Origin: Gp13-AA77 sp035946575
GTDB taxonomy: Bacteria; Acidobacteriota; Terriglobia; UBA7540
Direction of reading: 5' to 3'
DNA length: 64,000 nucleotides
NCBI GenBank assembly: GCA_035946575.1
Contig: DASYZG010000028.1
Location: 1-64,000 of the forward strand
Made by a program: the position numbers and the translations under genes. The notes under the pieces are model-generated. The model was not told where the DNA came from and ran no database searches. It worked only from the letters and a program-made list of their open reading frames with translations. Positions within the stretch are counted from its first letter, which is position 1, and each line of letters starts with the position of its first letter. This document shows positions 54,100 to 63,189 of the stretch, one piece after another.

Positions 54100-54429
54100 A
54101 TGATGAGCTATCACGCCGCCGCAGCCGCTGAAGAGAGGCTGTTCAGTTGGAGGAGGGGAGCCGACATCGCCGGCGTGATCGCAGGCTGGGCCTGGTTCAT
54201 CCTGGCCGGAGGTGGAGGGCTGGGGCTCATCATCTTGAGGGGGCCGTGGCCGCTGACTCACGGCTGGTTCGCAATGTTCTCGGGTCTCGCCCTCTGGCCC
54301 GTAACCGCCTGGGCAAGCAAAAAGTACCTGGGGGTTGCACTCTTATTCTGGGTACGGCTCGGCGTCGCCGCCTTGTTCATCCTCGCCGGACGTCTGGCGC
54401 TTCTTTTCCTCTGGCCTCCGGCCAGGTAG
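54100..54429 (+). CDS. Small membrane protein, about three helices
   Basis: A 109-residue hydrophobic protein with helices near IAGVIAGWAWFILAGGGGLG, WFAMFSGLALWPVTAWA and LLFWVRLGVAALFILAGRLALLFLW. No domain recognised. It lies between the FecR protein and two ABC exporters on the same strand and may belong to that unit. The start is ATG 54100 (or 54103); the SD is poor. Codon pattern and hydrophobicity support it being real. Confidence 0.55.
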   Translation: MMSYHAAAAAEERLFSWRRGADIAGVIAGWAWFILAGGGGLGLIILRGPWPLTHGWFAMFSGLALWPVTAWASKKYLGVALLFWVRLGVAALFILAGRLALLFLWPPAR

Positions 54430-54483
54430 GTAAATGAGGGACCGACACACTGGGGACCTGATGAACTAAGGGATCGAAAGACT

Positions 54484-54513
54484 CTTAACTGTCGACTATC
54501 AACGGTCGACTCA
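54484..54513. repeat. GTCGACTATCAACGGTCGAC repeat
   Basis: A short tract of the TCGAC(T)-type simple repeat just before the first exporter ATPase. Confidence 0.45.
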
Positions 54514-54553
54514 ATCAAAGCCGGCAACCGGGGAGCGGGAACCGCCAACCACA

Positions 54554-55483
54554 ATGGCCGCCGTAATCGAGCTAGATGGTTTGAACGTCCGCTTCGGGCA
54601 GCGGGACATCCTCAAGGAGCTGAGGTGTTCGATGTCCGGGCGGGCGATCGGTTTGCTGGGCCCGAACGGCGCCGGAAAATCCACCCTGATCAACACCCTG
54701 CTCGGCTTTTACCGGCCCTTCGCGGGCACGGCGCGGGTATTCGCCCACGATATCCGCACCGGGACCCGTGAGATCCGCGCGCTCACCGGCTACATGCCGG
54801 AGAGCGACTGTTTCATCGCTTCCATGACGGCAGTGAACTTCATCCGGATGATGGCCGAGCTTTCGGGACTGCCCTCAGGGGCTGCTCTGGAGCGGGCGCA
54901 CGAGGCGTTGTTCTACGTCGGTCTGGGAGAGGCCCGCTACCGGCGCCTGGGGACCTACTCGCTCGGCATGAAGCAACTTGCCAAGCTGGCTCAAGCCATC
55001 GCTCACGGACCCCGCCTCGTGGTTCTCGACGAGCCAACAAACGGACTCGACCCGCCGGCGCGCCAGCGCATGATCCGTCTGATTCGCGAAATGCGCGATA
55101 CAGGTGAAGTCAGCATTTTGATCTCGTCGCACTTGCTGCGGGATGTCGAGGAGACCTGCGAAGAGGTGCTGATTCTGAAGGAAGGGCGTCAGGTCCACTA
55201 CGCGAATCTGGAAGAGGAGCGCAGGGCCAATCGACGCTTCCTGGAACTCGAGACCGTCGGCGGCGACAATGGCTTCGCCGACGCGGTGACCGCGCTCGGC
55301 TGCGAATGCGCCCTGACCTCGGCGCATCGCATCAAGATGGTGCTGCCGGAGAGCTTCGCAATTCGCGAACTCTACCGGATTGCCGGCGAGCGCAACATCC
55401 AGATCCGGCGCATGAGCTATCGCCGCGACAGCCTGGAAGACATTTTCCTGAAAGCCATGGAGAGCGCCAATGGCCGTCCATAA
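54554..55483 (+). CDS. ABC transporter ATP-binding protein, first exporter pair
   Basis: A 309-residue ABC ATPase. Walker A is GLLGPNGAGKSTL, the signature is YSLGMKQLAKLAQAI, Walker B is LVVLDEPTNGLD and the switch His is in LISSHLL. It couples to the ABC-2 permease that overlaps its 3' end by 14 bases. This class exports antibiotics, lipids or polymers, but the substrate is unknown. Confidence 0.93.
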   Translation: MAAVIELDGLNVRFGQRDILKELRCSMSGRAIGLLGPNGAGKSTLINTLLGFYRPFAGTARVFAHDIRTGTREIRALTGYMPESDCFIASMTAVNFIRMMAELSGLPSGAALERAHEALFYVGLGEARYRRLGTYSLGMKQLAKLAQAIAHGPRLVVLDEPTNGLDPPARQRMIRLIREMRDTGEVSILISSHLLRDVEETCEEVLILKEGRQVHYANLEEERRANRRFLELETVGGDNGFADAVTALGCECALTSAHRIKMVLPESFAIRELYRIAGERNIQIRRMSYRRDSLEDIFLKAMESANGRP

Positions 55484-56327
55484 GCGGAGCTATCGGGCAT
55501 ACGCCGGGGCGCTGACCCCCGCGTGGTCGCGGTTCACCATCATCACGTGTTACGCGTTCAAGAACCTGTTCCGCTCCCGGGTGCTCACCGCCTATTTCGT
55601 CTGCTGCTTCTTCTATCCGTTGGGCTGCGCGGTGGCGCTTTACCTGAACCACAACCTCTCTTTGCTGACCACGCTCAACATCCGCCAGGTCTTCGCCGTT
55701 GATTCTGATTTCTTCCTGCACTTTCTGGCCGTCCAGAGTGCATTTGCTTTTATTCTGACGGCCATCGTCGGACCCGGGCTCGTCTCGCCGGACCTCGCCA
55801 ACAATGCGCTGCCCCTCTATCTTTGCCGGCCGTTCTCGCGCGCCGAATACGTGGTTGGCAAGATGGCGATTCTGCTCTGGCTGCTTTCGCTGATTACCTG
55901 GATTCCAGGCTTGATTCTCTTTGGCATCGAAGCCAGCCTGTCGGGCGGGGCCTGGGCCTGGGCAAACATCGGGCTCGCAAGGGGCGTCTTCATCGGTAGC
56001 GCCATCGAGATTCTGGTGTTTTCACTGCTTTCGCTGGCAATCTCGGCCTGGATCAAGCGAAAGTTGGCGGCGGGCGCGGCGCTGCTGGGTGTTTTCTTCT
56101 TCGGTTCCGGACTCGCGCAGGTGATCAACGCCGTGCTCGAAACCAAGAATGGTTATCTGATCGACCTTGGCAATCTGCTGACCACTGTCGAGGGCAGCCT
56201 CTTTGGCCATCCTCCGACGGCCGGGATATCGGCGTCCAGCGCCTGGATCGCTTTGGTGGCGGCCTGCGTCTTCTGCATCGCTTTGATGGAGCGCAAGGTC
56301 CGCGCCTACGAGATTGTGGTGGGATGA
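55470..56327 (+). CDS. ABC-2 type permease, first exporter pair
   Basis: A 285-residue membrane protein with about six helices (FFYPLGCAVALYLNH, LHFLAVQSAFAFILTAIVG, ILLWLLSLITWIPGLILFG, IEILVFSLLSLAISAWI, and others). The segment GPGLVSPDLANNALPLYLCRPF is the ABC-2 coupling region. It overlaps its ATPase upstream and is nine bases from the next ATPase, so all four exporter genes are likely one transcript. Confidence 0.88.
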   Translation: MAVHKRSYRAYAGALTPAWSRFTIITCYAFKNLFRSRVLTAYFVCCFFYPLGCAVALYLNHNLSLLTTLNIRQVFAVDSDFFLHFLAVQSAFAFILTAIVGPGLVSPDLANNALPLYLCRPFSRAEYVVGKMAILLWLLSLITWIPGLILFGIEASLSGGAWAWANIGLARGVFIGSAIEILVFSLLSLAISAWIKRKLAAGAALLGVFFFGSGLAQVINAVLETKNGYLIDLGNLLTTVEGSLFGHPPTAGISASSAWIALVAACVFCIALMERKVRAYEIVVG

Positions 56328-56335
56328 ATTGATCG

Positions 56336-57289
56336 ATGAAGGAAACGGCCTCGCAAAACCGGATCGTCTTTGAGGATGTCTCCAAGTTTTACGGAGACGT
56401 GCTGGGAGTGAATCGGGTTAATCTCTCGATTCCATCGGGCATCACCAGCCTGGTCGGCCCGAACGGCTCAGGCAAGACGACCCTGATGAATCTCATGACC
56501 GGCCTGGTGCGGCCCACGCGCGGGCGAATCAGCATTCTCGGCATCGCGCCGGACGATCCCGAGCGGTTGTTTCGGGTGGTAGGGTACTGCACGCAATTCG
56601 ACTCGTTCCCGCGCGGGATGACCGGCTACCAGTTCATCTACTCGTACCTGCGCCTGTTCGGCTACCCGCACGCGCGGTCGAGCGAGCTCGCCATGCGCGC
56701 CGTCGAACGCGTCAGCCTCGCGGATGCCGCCGGGCGCAAGATCGCGGGCTACAGCAAAGGTATGCGGCAGCGCATCAAGCTGGCGCAGGCGATCTGCCAC
56801 AACCCGTCGGTGTTGGTTCTGGACGAGCCGCTCAACGGGCTCGATCCGCTGATTCGCGCCGAGACCATCGCCCTTTTTCGCTCGCTCGCTGCCGAGGGCC
56901 TGCACCTGATCATCTCGAGTCACGTCCTCCACGAAGTGGACGTGATCTCCGATCAAGTCGTGCTGCTCAGCAATGGCTACGTGGTGGCGGAGGGCCAGAT
57001 CCGGGGCGTACGCGACGAAATCCAGGAGCACCCAATGCAGATTCTGATTCGCTGCGACAAGCCCGGCGAGCTGGCGTCCCAGATATTTCAAAACGATTAC
57101 GTAGTCGAGGCGCGGATACACAATGACCGCCAGGGTGTACTGGTGAAAACGCGTGACGCCGATCGCTTCTATCTTCTCCTGAATAAGATCGCGCAGAACG
57201 GTATCGAGATCGAGTCGGTGGCGCCGGCGGATGACGATGTGCTATCCGTGTACGAGTACCTGATCGGCACGGAGGAGTCGACGAAATGA
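56336..57289 (+). CDS. ABC transporter ATP-binding protein, second exporter pair
   Basis: A 317-residue ABC ATPase. Walker A is LVGPNGSGKTTLM, the signature is YSKGMRQRIKLAQAI, Walker B is VLVLDEPLNGLD and the switch is LIISSHVLHEV. It differs clearly from the first ATPase, so this is not a recent duplication. Its last codon overlaps the next start (ATGA). Confidence 0.93.
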   Translation: MKETASQNRIVFEDVSKFYGDVLGVNRVNLSIPSGITSLVGPNGSGKTTLMNLMTGLVRPTRGRISILGIAPDDPERLFRVVGYCTQFDSFPRGMTGYQFIYSYLRLFGYPHARSSELAMRAVERVSLADAAGRKIAGYSKGMRQRIKLAQAICHNPSVLVLDEPLNGLDPLIRAETIALFRSLAAEGLHLIISSHVLHEVDVISDQVVLLSNGYVVAEGQIRGVRDEIQEHPMQILIRCDKPGELASQIFQNDYVVEARIHNDRQGVLVKTRDADRFYLLLNKIAQNGIEIESVAPADDDVLSVYEYLIGTEESTK

Positions 57290-58143
57290 ACGAGCTTCCG
57301 TGGGGACTCTGGTGGACGCAGGTGCGGGCGGTGATGCGGCTCGAGATGAAGAAGACGCTCTTCTCCCGCCGCGGGATCTGGGTCTACCTGCTGGCCTTCG
57401 CTCCTGTCCTGATCTTCGTCGTGAAGTCCGTGGTGTTCATGAGGATGGGACGAGCGGGCGACATCGGAGAGGATACTCACCTCTTTGCCGCAATCTTCCA
57501 GCTCTTTTATCTCCGGCTTGCCATCTTTTTCGGCTGCGTCGGCATCTTCATGAATCTGTTTCGCGGCGAGGTGCTCGACAAGAGCCTGCACTACTATTTT
57601 CTGGCGCCCGTGCGGCGGGCGGTGCTGCTGGTGGGTAAGTTTCTCGCGGGATTGGTGGCCGCGGAGCTCATTTTCGGAGCGAGTGTCGTACTGCAATTTG
57701 CGGCTGTCTATTGGTATTTCGACGCCGGCACGCGACAGGAGTACTTCTTCCACGGCCACGGGCTCGCACATCTGGCGGCTTACGTCGGTGTGACGCTGCT
57801 GGCCTGCCTCGGCTATGGCGCCGTGTTTCTCGCGGCCGGCGTGATGTTCCGTAATCCGCTGCTGCCTACGGCGGCGGTGCTGATCTGGGAAGCGATCAAC
57901 CCCATTCTCCCGGCAGTGCTGCAGCGCGTGAGCGTGATCTTTTACCTCAAGTCCCTCTGCCCGGTGCTGATTCCGGGAGATATCTCCCTTGACAAGGGAA
58001 ATCCGCTGGGTTTCATCGCCATGAACCCTTCGCCTGCCTCGATCCTGACGGCCATCGTGAGCCTGCTCGCCCTGTCGTTGATCGCCGTGGTCTTTAGTAA
58101 CCGGCAACTGAGGTGCATGGAAATAGACTATGGGTCTGACTAG
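57286..58143 (+). CDS. ABC-2 type permease, second exporter pair
   Basis: A 285-residue membrane protein with about six helices (GIWVYLLAFAPVLIFVVKSV, LAIFFGCVGIFMNLF, VLLVGKFLAGLVAAELIFG, LSLIAVVF, and others). The coupling-type segment is RGEVLDKSLHYYFLAPV. Starts inside the stop of its ATPase. It is the last gene of the cassette that begins with the sigma factor. Confidence 0.88.
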   Translation: MNELPWGLWWTQVRAVMRLEMKKTLFSRRGIWVYLLAFAPVLIFVVKSVVFMRMGRAGDIGEDTHLFAAIFQLFYLRLAIFFGCVGIFMNLFRGEVLDKSLHYYFLAPVRRAVLLVGKFLAGLVAAELIFGASVVLQFAAVYWYFDAGTRQEYFFHGHGLAHLAAYVGVTLLACLGYGAVFLAAGVMFRNPLLPTAAVLIWEAINPILPAVLQRVSVIFYLKSLCPVLIPGDISLDKGNPLGFIAMNPSPASILTAIVSLLALSLIAVVFSNRQLRCMEIDYGSD

Positions 58144-58193
58144 GAAGTAGCCTATGTAGGCCGAACCTCGCCAACCCTGGGCGCGTTTTGAAT

Positions 58194-58199
58194 TATAAT
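58194..58199 (+). promoter_or_regulatory. -10 box (TATAAT) for a possibly leaderless transcript
   Basis: A perfect TATAAT ends eight bases before the ATG at 58207. If transcription starts about seven bases downstream, the mRNA would begin at or just before the ATG. No SD is visible before that ATG. Confidence 0.45.
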
Positions 58200-58206
58200 T
58201 CTCCCG

Positions 58207-59544
58207 ATGAGCAATCCTCCATCACCTGACCTTTGGGACTCGTCTGCGTCCGGGCCCGAGCGGCTGGATCCCTATCTCCGGATGCATTCGGTTACGGTTT
58301 ACGTTCGCGACCAGGATCGGAGTCTGGGTTTCTACCTCGATCAGCTTGGCTTCACGCTGGTCGCTGACGTCCGCTTTCAGGCCGGACGGCGTTGGGTGGC
58401 TGTCGCGCCGCCCGACGGCACGGCGATTCTGACGCTGGTGGCGCCTGAGCCAGACTCGAGGGAATACAAGCTGATAGGTCGTCCGACTCAGGTTGTATTT
58501 GTGACCGAGGATGTGCTGGCGAAGTTTCAGGAGTGGCGCAAACGAGGCGTGCGATTCACCGCAACGCCGCGACTTCGGCGCATCACGTATGAGCGACCGC
58601 AGGCGACGAAGGCTGGGGGCAATCCGCCCACGACACGCGCGCCTGCGCCGGTCTGGGGCGGCGTATTCACGCGCTTCTTGGATGTCGACGGAAACTCGTT
58701 CGCATTGGCCGGATTCGACGAGTTGACGCGTGAAGTGGAGGCACAGCGCCGCGCGGCCGCCGAGAAGGTGGAAGCGGAACGTCTCGCCGCGCAAGAACTC
58801 GAGATTGCAAAACGGGTTCAGGCCGGACTTTTTCCGCAGACGCTGCCGTTGATGCGCACGCTCGAATACGCGGGCACCTGCATCCAGGCGCGCCAAGTCG
58901 GCGGCGACTACTATGACTTTCTCGACCTCGGGCAGGATCGCCTGGGGCTGCTGATCGGTGACATCTCCGGGAAGGGAATCGCGGCGGCGATCCTGATGGC
59001 CAATCTGCAGGCAAATCTGCGCAGCCAATGCGCGATCGCGCTCGATCAGCCAGAGCGCCTCTTGAGGTCAGTGAACCAGCTCTTTTACGAGAACACCTCC
59101 GAGAGCGCCTATGCCACGCTTTTCTTTGCCGAGTACGACGATCGCACGCGGCGCCTCCGCTACGTGAATTGTGGACACCTCTGCGCGCTTCTGCTGCGCA
59201 GCGACGGCGCCCTTGAAAAATTGGAATCCACGACTACGGTGCTCGGCCTCTTCAAGGACTGGGACTGCACGGTTGGAGAACGCCGGCTCGCAGCGGGCGA
59301 CACCCTTACGTTCTACACTGATGGCATCACTGAATCGTTCAGCGCGGCCGGCGACGAGTTTGGCGAGAGACGGTTGATTGATGTTGTGCGTCGGCATCGC
59401 GAAGAACGTGTCGAAGCTCTGATGAATTCGATTGTGTGCGAAGTCCGGCAGTTCAGCCCGCATCAGCACGACGACGTTACCCTGATCATAGCGAGGTGCA
59501 AGGAAGCTGAGGGAACTCCGCTTCAGCTGCGCCTCAACTCATGA
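58207..59544 (+). CDS. VOC (glyoxalase-like) + SpoIIE/PP2C phosphatase fusion
   Basis: A 445-residue protein. Residues about 25-175 are a VOC/glyoxalase-fold domain (HSVTVYVRDQDRSLGFYLDQ, ending FLDVDGNSFALAGFDE). A coiled coil (about 178-205, EVEAQRRAAAEKVEAERLAA) leads to a SpoIIE/RsbU-type PP2C phosphatase: RQVGGDYYDFLDL, LLIGDISGKGIAAAIL, FYTDGITES and HQHDDVTLII supply the metal-binding acids. The phosphatase would dephosphorylate an anti-anti-sigma factor in a partner-switching pathway, with VOC in the usual place of a PAS, GAF or receiver sensor. No STAS or RsbW gene is adjacent. The 3' end overlaps the Rel gene by 11 bases, convergently. Confidence 0.87.
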   Translation: MSNPPSPDLWDSSASGPERLDPYLRMHSVTVYVRDQDRSLGFYLDQLGFTLVADVRFQAGRRWVAVAPPDGTAILTLVAPEPDSREYKLIGRPTQVVFVTEDVLAKFQEWRKRGVRFTATPRLRRITYERPQATKAGGNPPTTRAPAPVWGGVFTRFLDVDGNSFALAGFDELTREVEAQRRAAAEKVEAERLAAQELEIAKRVQAGLFPQTLPLMRTLEYAGTCIQARQVGGDYYDFLDLGQDRLGLLIGDISGKGIAAAILMANLQANLRSQCAIALDQPERLLRSVNQLFYENTSESAYATLFFAEYDDRTRRLRYVNCGHLCALLLRSDGALEKLESTTTVLGLFKDWDCTVGERRLAAGDTLTFYTDGITESFSAAGDEFGERRLIDVVRRHREERVEALMNSIVCEVRQFSPHQHDDVTLIIARCKEAEGTPLQLRLNS

Positions 59545-61681
59545 TCCGCTTCACTTCGTAGACCCCGTCGATCTTGCGCAGCGATGAGACAATCTTGCGG
59601 AGATGCTGGATGTCGACGGTGTCGAGCGTGACGTCGATAGTGGCGCGCTCTTCGCCGGTGTGCGCCTGAATGTTCTGAATATTGGAGTGAACGTCGCTGA
59701 TGGCCGAGGTCACTTCGGCCAGCAGTCCGCGCCGGTCGGCGGTGGTAAGCGCCAGCTTGACCGTGTAGAGTGTGTACTTCGGCCCGCTCCACTCCACGCT
59801 GATGCGCCGGTCGGCGTCGTAAAGCAGATTTTGCACGTTATGGCAGGACTTCGCATGGACGGCGATTCCCTTGCCCCGGGTGACGTAGCCCACGATCTCC
59901 TCGCCGCGGACCGGATTGCAGCACTTGGCGCGATAGACCATCAGATCGTTGTGGCCGGATACCTGGATGGCGAGGTCGCGTTCGAGGCCGAGCGCGCGCT
60001 TCACGGTGCTTGCCAGACTCGGTTGTTCGGGCTGAGCTTCTTCGGGAAGGTGAGGCGCCAGTTTGCCCAGCACCTGCCGGGCGCCGAATTTTCCGTATCC
60101 GATCCCGGCCACCAGATCGTCCATGTGCGTGCAGCCGTAATCGCTGGCCACGCGCAAAAAGTCTTCCTCCTTGACCTCTTTGAGCGACACGCTGAAGCGC
60201 CGTGCTTCCTTTTCCAGCAGCTTGCGTCCGATTTCGATGGCCTGCGCGCGCTCCGCCTGGTTGATCCAGTGCTTGATCTTGTTTCGCGCTTTTGATGTCT
60301 TGACGGCCGAGAGCCAGTCCCGGCTGGGTTTCTGCCCGGGCGAAGTGGTGATCTCCACCACGTCGCCGTTCGCCAGCTTCGATTTCAGGGGCACCATGCG
60401 GCCGTTGACCCGCGCGCTCGAACAGTGATGCCCCACTTCGCTGTGCACGGCGAAGGCGAAGTCGATCGGCGTGGCCTCCCGCGGCAGCACCACGACCTTG
60501 CCCTTGGGTGTGAAGGTGTAGACTTCCTGCGGATAGAGATCGATTTTCAGCGTGGAGAGAAAGTCGCTGGGATCGCGCATTTCCTGCTGCAGATCGACCA
60601 GGCGGCGCAGCCACGCCATCCGCTGCTCGTCTTCCCTGGCGGCGCCTTTGCCGTCCTTGTATTTCCAGTGCGCCGCGATGCCTTCTTCGGCCACGCGATG
60701 CATCTCCTCCGTCCGGATCTGCACTTCGAAGGGCTGACCGTTGGGGCCGATTACCGAGGTGTGCAGCGACTGGTAGAGATTCGGTCGCGCCATGGCGATG
60801 AAGTCCTTGATGCGGTCGGGTACCGGCGGCCAGGTCTGGTGGATCATCCCCAGCGCGGCGTAGCAATTCTTGTCCGAGTCGGTGATGATGCGCACGGCCA
60901 GCAGGTCGTACACTTTTTCAATCCCGATCTCCTGCTTTTGCATCTTGCGCCAGATGCTGTAGAGCCGCTTGATGCGTCCTTCGACGCGCGCCGGAATGCC
61001 GTTCTTCTTCATCACGGATTCCACCTGCGCTTGGACGTCAGCCAGGAATTCCTCGCTGACTTTGCGCCGGCTCTCCACGGCGCTGCGGACTTCCTCGTAG
61101 GCCTCGGGCTCAAGATACCGGAAGGCCAGGTCCTCAAGTTCGCCGCGAACCTTCCCCATGCCCAGCCGATGCGCGATGGGCGCATAAATCTCGAGGGTCT
61201 CCTGCGCCACCCGCTTCTGTTTCTCGGGCGGCAGAGCGGCCAAAGTCCGCATGTTGTGCAGCCGGTCCGCAAGCTTCACCAGGACCACGCGGATGTCGTC
61301 AACCATGGCCAGGAACATCTTGCGCAGGTTTTCGGCCTGCTGTTCCTCCTGGGTCTCGAACTGGAGCTTGCTGATCTTGGTGACGCCTTCCACGATGTGC
61401 GCCACGTCGGCGCCGAACTCCTGCCGGACGCGGTCGATGGTGGTCGGCGTGTCCTCCACCACGTCGTGAAGCATGCCGCCCGCCAGGCACACCACGTCGA
61501 GCTTCATGTCCGCCAGGACGTTGGCAACTTCGAGCGGATGCGAAAGGTAGGGTTCGCCGGAGAGGCGCTTCTGGGTGCGATGCTCGGCGGCGCTGAATTC
61601 GTAGGCCTTGCGCAGCAGGGTGAGGTCGTCCCCGGGTCGATAGGCTTGTACCTTGCCGGCGATTTCCTCAAAACTGAGCAT
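59534..61681 (-). CDS. rel: Bifunctional (p)ppGpp synthetase/hydrolase (Rel/SpoT)
   Basis: A 715-residue RSH protein of normal length and order. The HD hydrolase has H72-D73 and E76-D77 in MLHDVVEDTPTT and HNMRTLAALP. The synthetase domain has KRLYSIWRKMQKQ, YDLLAVRIITDS and YQSLHTSVIGPNGQPFEVQIRT. TGS (YTFTPKGKVVVLPREATPID), zinc-finger-like (AKCCNPVRGEEIVGYVTRG) and ACT (VKLALTTADRRGLLAEV) domains follow. Both activities look intact. It makes and degrades the starvation alarmone. Confidence 0.96.
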   Translation of the reverse strand: MLSFEEIAGKVQAYRPGDDLTLLRKAYEFSAAEHRTQKRLSGEPYLSHPLEVANVLADMKLDVVCLAGGMLHDVVEDTPTTIDRVRQEFGADVAHIVEGVTKISKLQFETQEEQQAENLRKMFLAMVDDIRVVLVKLADRLHNMRTLAALPPEKQKRVAQETLEIYAPIAHRLGMGKVRGELEDLAFRYLEPEAYEEVRSAVESRRKVSEEFLADVQAQVESVMKKNGIPARVEGRIKRLYSIWRKMQKQEIGIEKVYDLLAVRIITDSDKNCYAALGMIHQTWPPVPDRIKDFIAMARPNLYQSLHTSVIGPNGQPFEVQIRTEEMHRVAEEGIAAHWKYKDGKGAAREDEQRMAWLRRLVDLQQEMRDPSDFLSTLKIDLYPQEVYTFTPKGKVVVLPREATPIDFAFAVHSEVGHHCSSARVNGRMVPLKSKLANGDVVEITTSPGQKPSRDWLSAVKTSKARNKIKHWINQAERAQAIEIGRKLLEKEARRFSVSLKEVKEEDFLRVASDYGCTHMDDLVAGIGYGKFGARQVLGKLAPHLPEEAQPEQPSLASTVKRALGLERDLAIQVSGHNDLMVYRAKCCNPVRGEEIVGYVTRGKGIAVHAKSCHNVQNLLYDADRRISVEWSGPKYTLYTVKLALTTADRRGLLAEVTSAISDVHSNIQNIQAHTGEERATIDVTLDTVDIQHLRKIVSSLRKIDGVYEVKRIMS

Positions 61682-61891
61682 ACGCCATGCTCGCGATCGG
61701 CCGCCTGTTGTCGTGCGAAGAACCCCTGAAGCCGGCGTGGCACGCGTCCAGAAGCCCCTGATGACATTTTAGGGTAAGCGTCAAGGCGGTTCAAGGATTC
61801 ACTCCGGTCTGGAGCGCCGCGCGTGCGTACTCCGCGGTGCCGATCGCTTGGGACCTGCTGGCGGGGACGGCGAGGCCGCGGATCGGCGAGG

Positions 61892-62878
61892 CTAGGGAAG
61901 TACGCATCGCCCGCCCACGAACTCGTATCGCAGCTTCGGGTCGATGCCGTAGCGAAACGAGACCGTGACGTATCCGGGGCTGCCGAGATAGGATCCACCG
62001 CGCAGCACGCGCATTTCGCCGCTTGCCGGTCCGGCAGGATCGGTGTTCGGGCTGCTCTGGTAGTAGTACACGTCAAACCAGTCGCGGCACCATTCCCAGA
62101 CGTTGCCCAGCGTGTCGAAGAGTCCGAAGGCGTTCGGAGCCTTGCCCGCCACCTCGTGAGGACGGTCGCCGTTCCCGGTCAGCAGCTTGTAGTACTTCTT
62201 CTGGTCCTCATTCACTTCGCCCTGGTATTTCTGCATGTCGGCGTCCCAGAGGTGTTCACTATCCAGATGCCGCTGCCCGCTGTTGTTGGCGTACCATGAC
62301 ACCTCATCGAGCGTTCCGTAGCGTGCATTCGGATTGCCTCCGCGCGCGGCGTACTCCCACTCGGCCTCCGTCGGCAGGCGGCCGCCGGCCCACTGGCAGT
62401 AGCCGCGCGCGTCGGCCCAGGCGAGTTCGACCATGGGCATGGTTTCATCGCGCCAGGCGTTGTCGAAGGGCGGCGCCGGCGGCATCGGCAGTCCTTTGTC
62501 CTCGGCGAAGCGCTCGTACGCGCCCACGGTCACCTCGGTCTCGCCGATCCAGAAGCCCCTGGTGATCGTCACCGGGTGCAGCGGCTTCTCATCGCCGTCG
62601 CAGAGCGCGCCGGGCGAGCAGCCCATCGGGAAGGTCCCGGGCGGAATCCAGACGTACTTGAGGCCGTCTCGGGAATTCCGCTTGACCTCGCCGGCAGCGG
62701 GCGGAGCCTTGCCCTTGTGCTTCCGGGGCGGACGGGCGGCGCCGAGCCGTGAGATCGCCACGGCGCCAACCGAGGCGAGAAAAAGCGCCGCCCAAACGGT
62801 GTGCCGCCATCGCAGCGCGCAATCTAGCCTCGATACCTGGTATTCGCTACTAGCCACTCGGCGCTCGTCGTGGGCCAC
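61892..62878 (-). CDS. SUMF1/formylglycine-generating-enzyme-like protein
   Basis: A 328-residue protein with a membrane anchor or signal (VWAALFLASVGAVAISRLG) and a SUMF1-type domain: VWIPPGTFPMGCSPG, GETEVTVGAYERF, RLPTEAEWEYAARGG, FGLFDTLGNVWEWCRDW and RVLRGGSYLGSPG. The catalytic Cys pair of true formylglycine-generating enzymes is not evident, so it may be a non-catalytic or different-chemistry member. No sulfatase is adjacent. The start is uncertain: I use a GTG at 62878, nine bases after the stop of the upstream gene; the open frame continues to 63364, but that part reads through the neighbouring gene in another frame. Confidence 0.8.
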   Translation of the reverse strand: MAHDERRVASSEYQVSRLDCALRWRHTVWAALFLASVGAVAISRLGAARPPRKHKGKAPPAAGEVKRNSRDGLKYVWIPPGTFPMGCSPGALCDGDEKPLHPVTITRGFWIGETEVTVGAYERFAEDKGLPMPPAPPFDNAWRDETMPMVELAWADARGYCQWAGGRLPTEAEWEYAARGGNPNARYGTLDEVSWYANNSGQRHLDSEHLWDADMQKYQGEVNEDQKKYYKLLTGNGDRPHEVAGKAPNAFGLFDTLGNVWEWCRDWFDVYYYQSSPNTDPAGPASGEMRVLRGGSYLGSPGYVTVSFRYGIDPKLRYEFVGGRCVLP

Positions 62879-62886
62879 TGCTCTTC

Positions 62887-63189
62887 TCACTTCGCCTTCA
62901 CCGACTCGGCGGTGATGGCATTGCCGCTCAGCGTGCCCGTCACCTTCACCTGCCGGCCGCCCAGCCCCTTGAACTTGTCCTGCGGCTCGAGCGTGTAGAT
63001 CTTGTCCTTGGCGACCAGGACGTACCTGGCGTGTCCGCCGGCCACGCATTTCTCCACGCAGGCCATATCGTGCTGCGTCCGGCCGCACATGTCGTCGCTG
63101 ACTGTTCCGGTCCACGATTTCGGCGCCGCCCCGGCAAGGCACGCGAACGCCAGCAGCGCGAAAACCGCCCTTGCGAGTTTCTTGCCCAT
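62887..63189 (-). CDS. Small secreted cysteine-containing protein
   Basis: A 100-residue exported protein with a signal peptide (LARAVFALLAFACLAGAA). The mature part begins SWTGTVSDDMCGRTQ and contains HDMACVEKCVAGGHARYVLV, then KIYTLEPQDK and VKVTGTLSGNAITAES. This pattern matches a conserved small acidobacterial periplasmic family whose function I do not know; the three Cys residues could bind metal or form disulfides. GGAGGAGAG precedes the ATG. It is just upstream of, and probably co-transcribed with, the SUMF1-like gene. Confidence 0.8.
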   Translation of the reverse strand: MGKKLARAVFALLAFACLAGAAPKSWTGTVSDDMCGRTQHDMACVEKCVAGGHARYVLVAKDKIYTLEPQDKFKGLGGRQVKVTGTLSGNAITAESVKAK

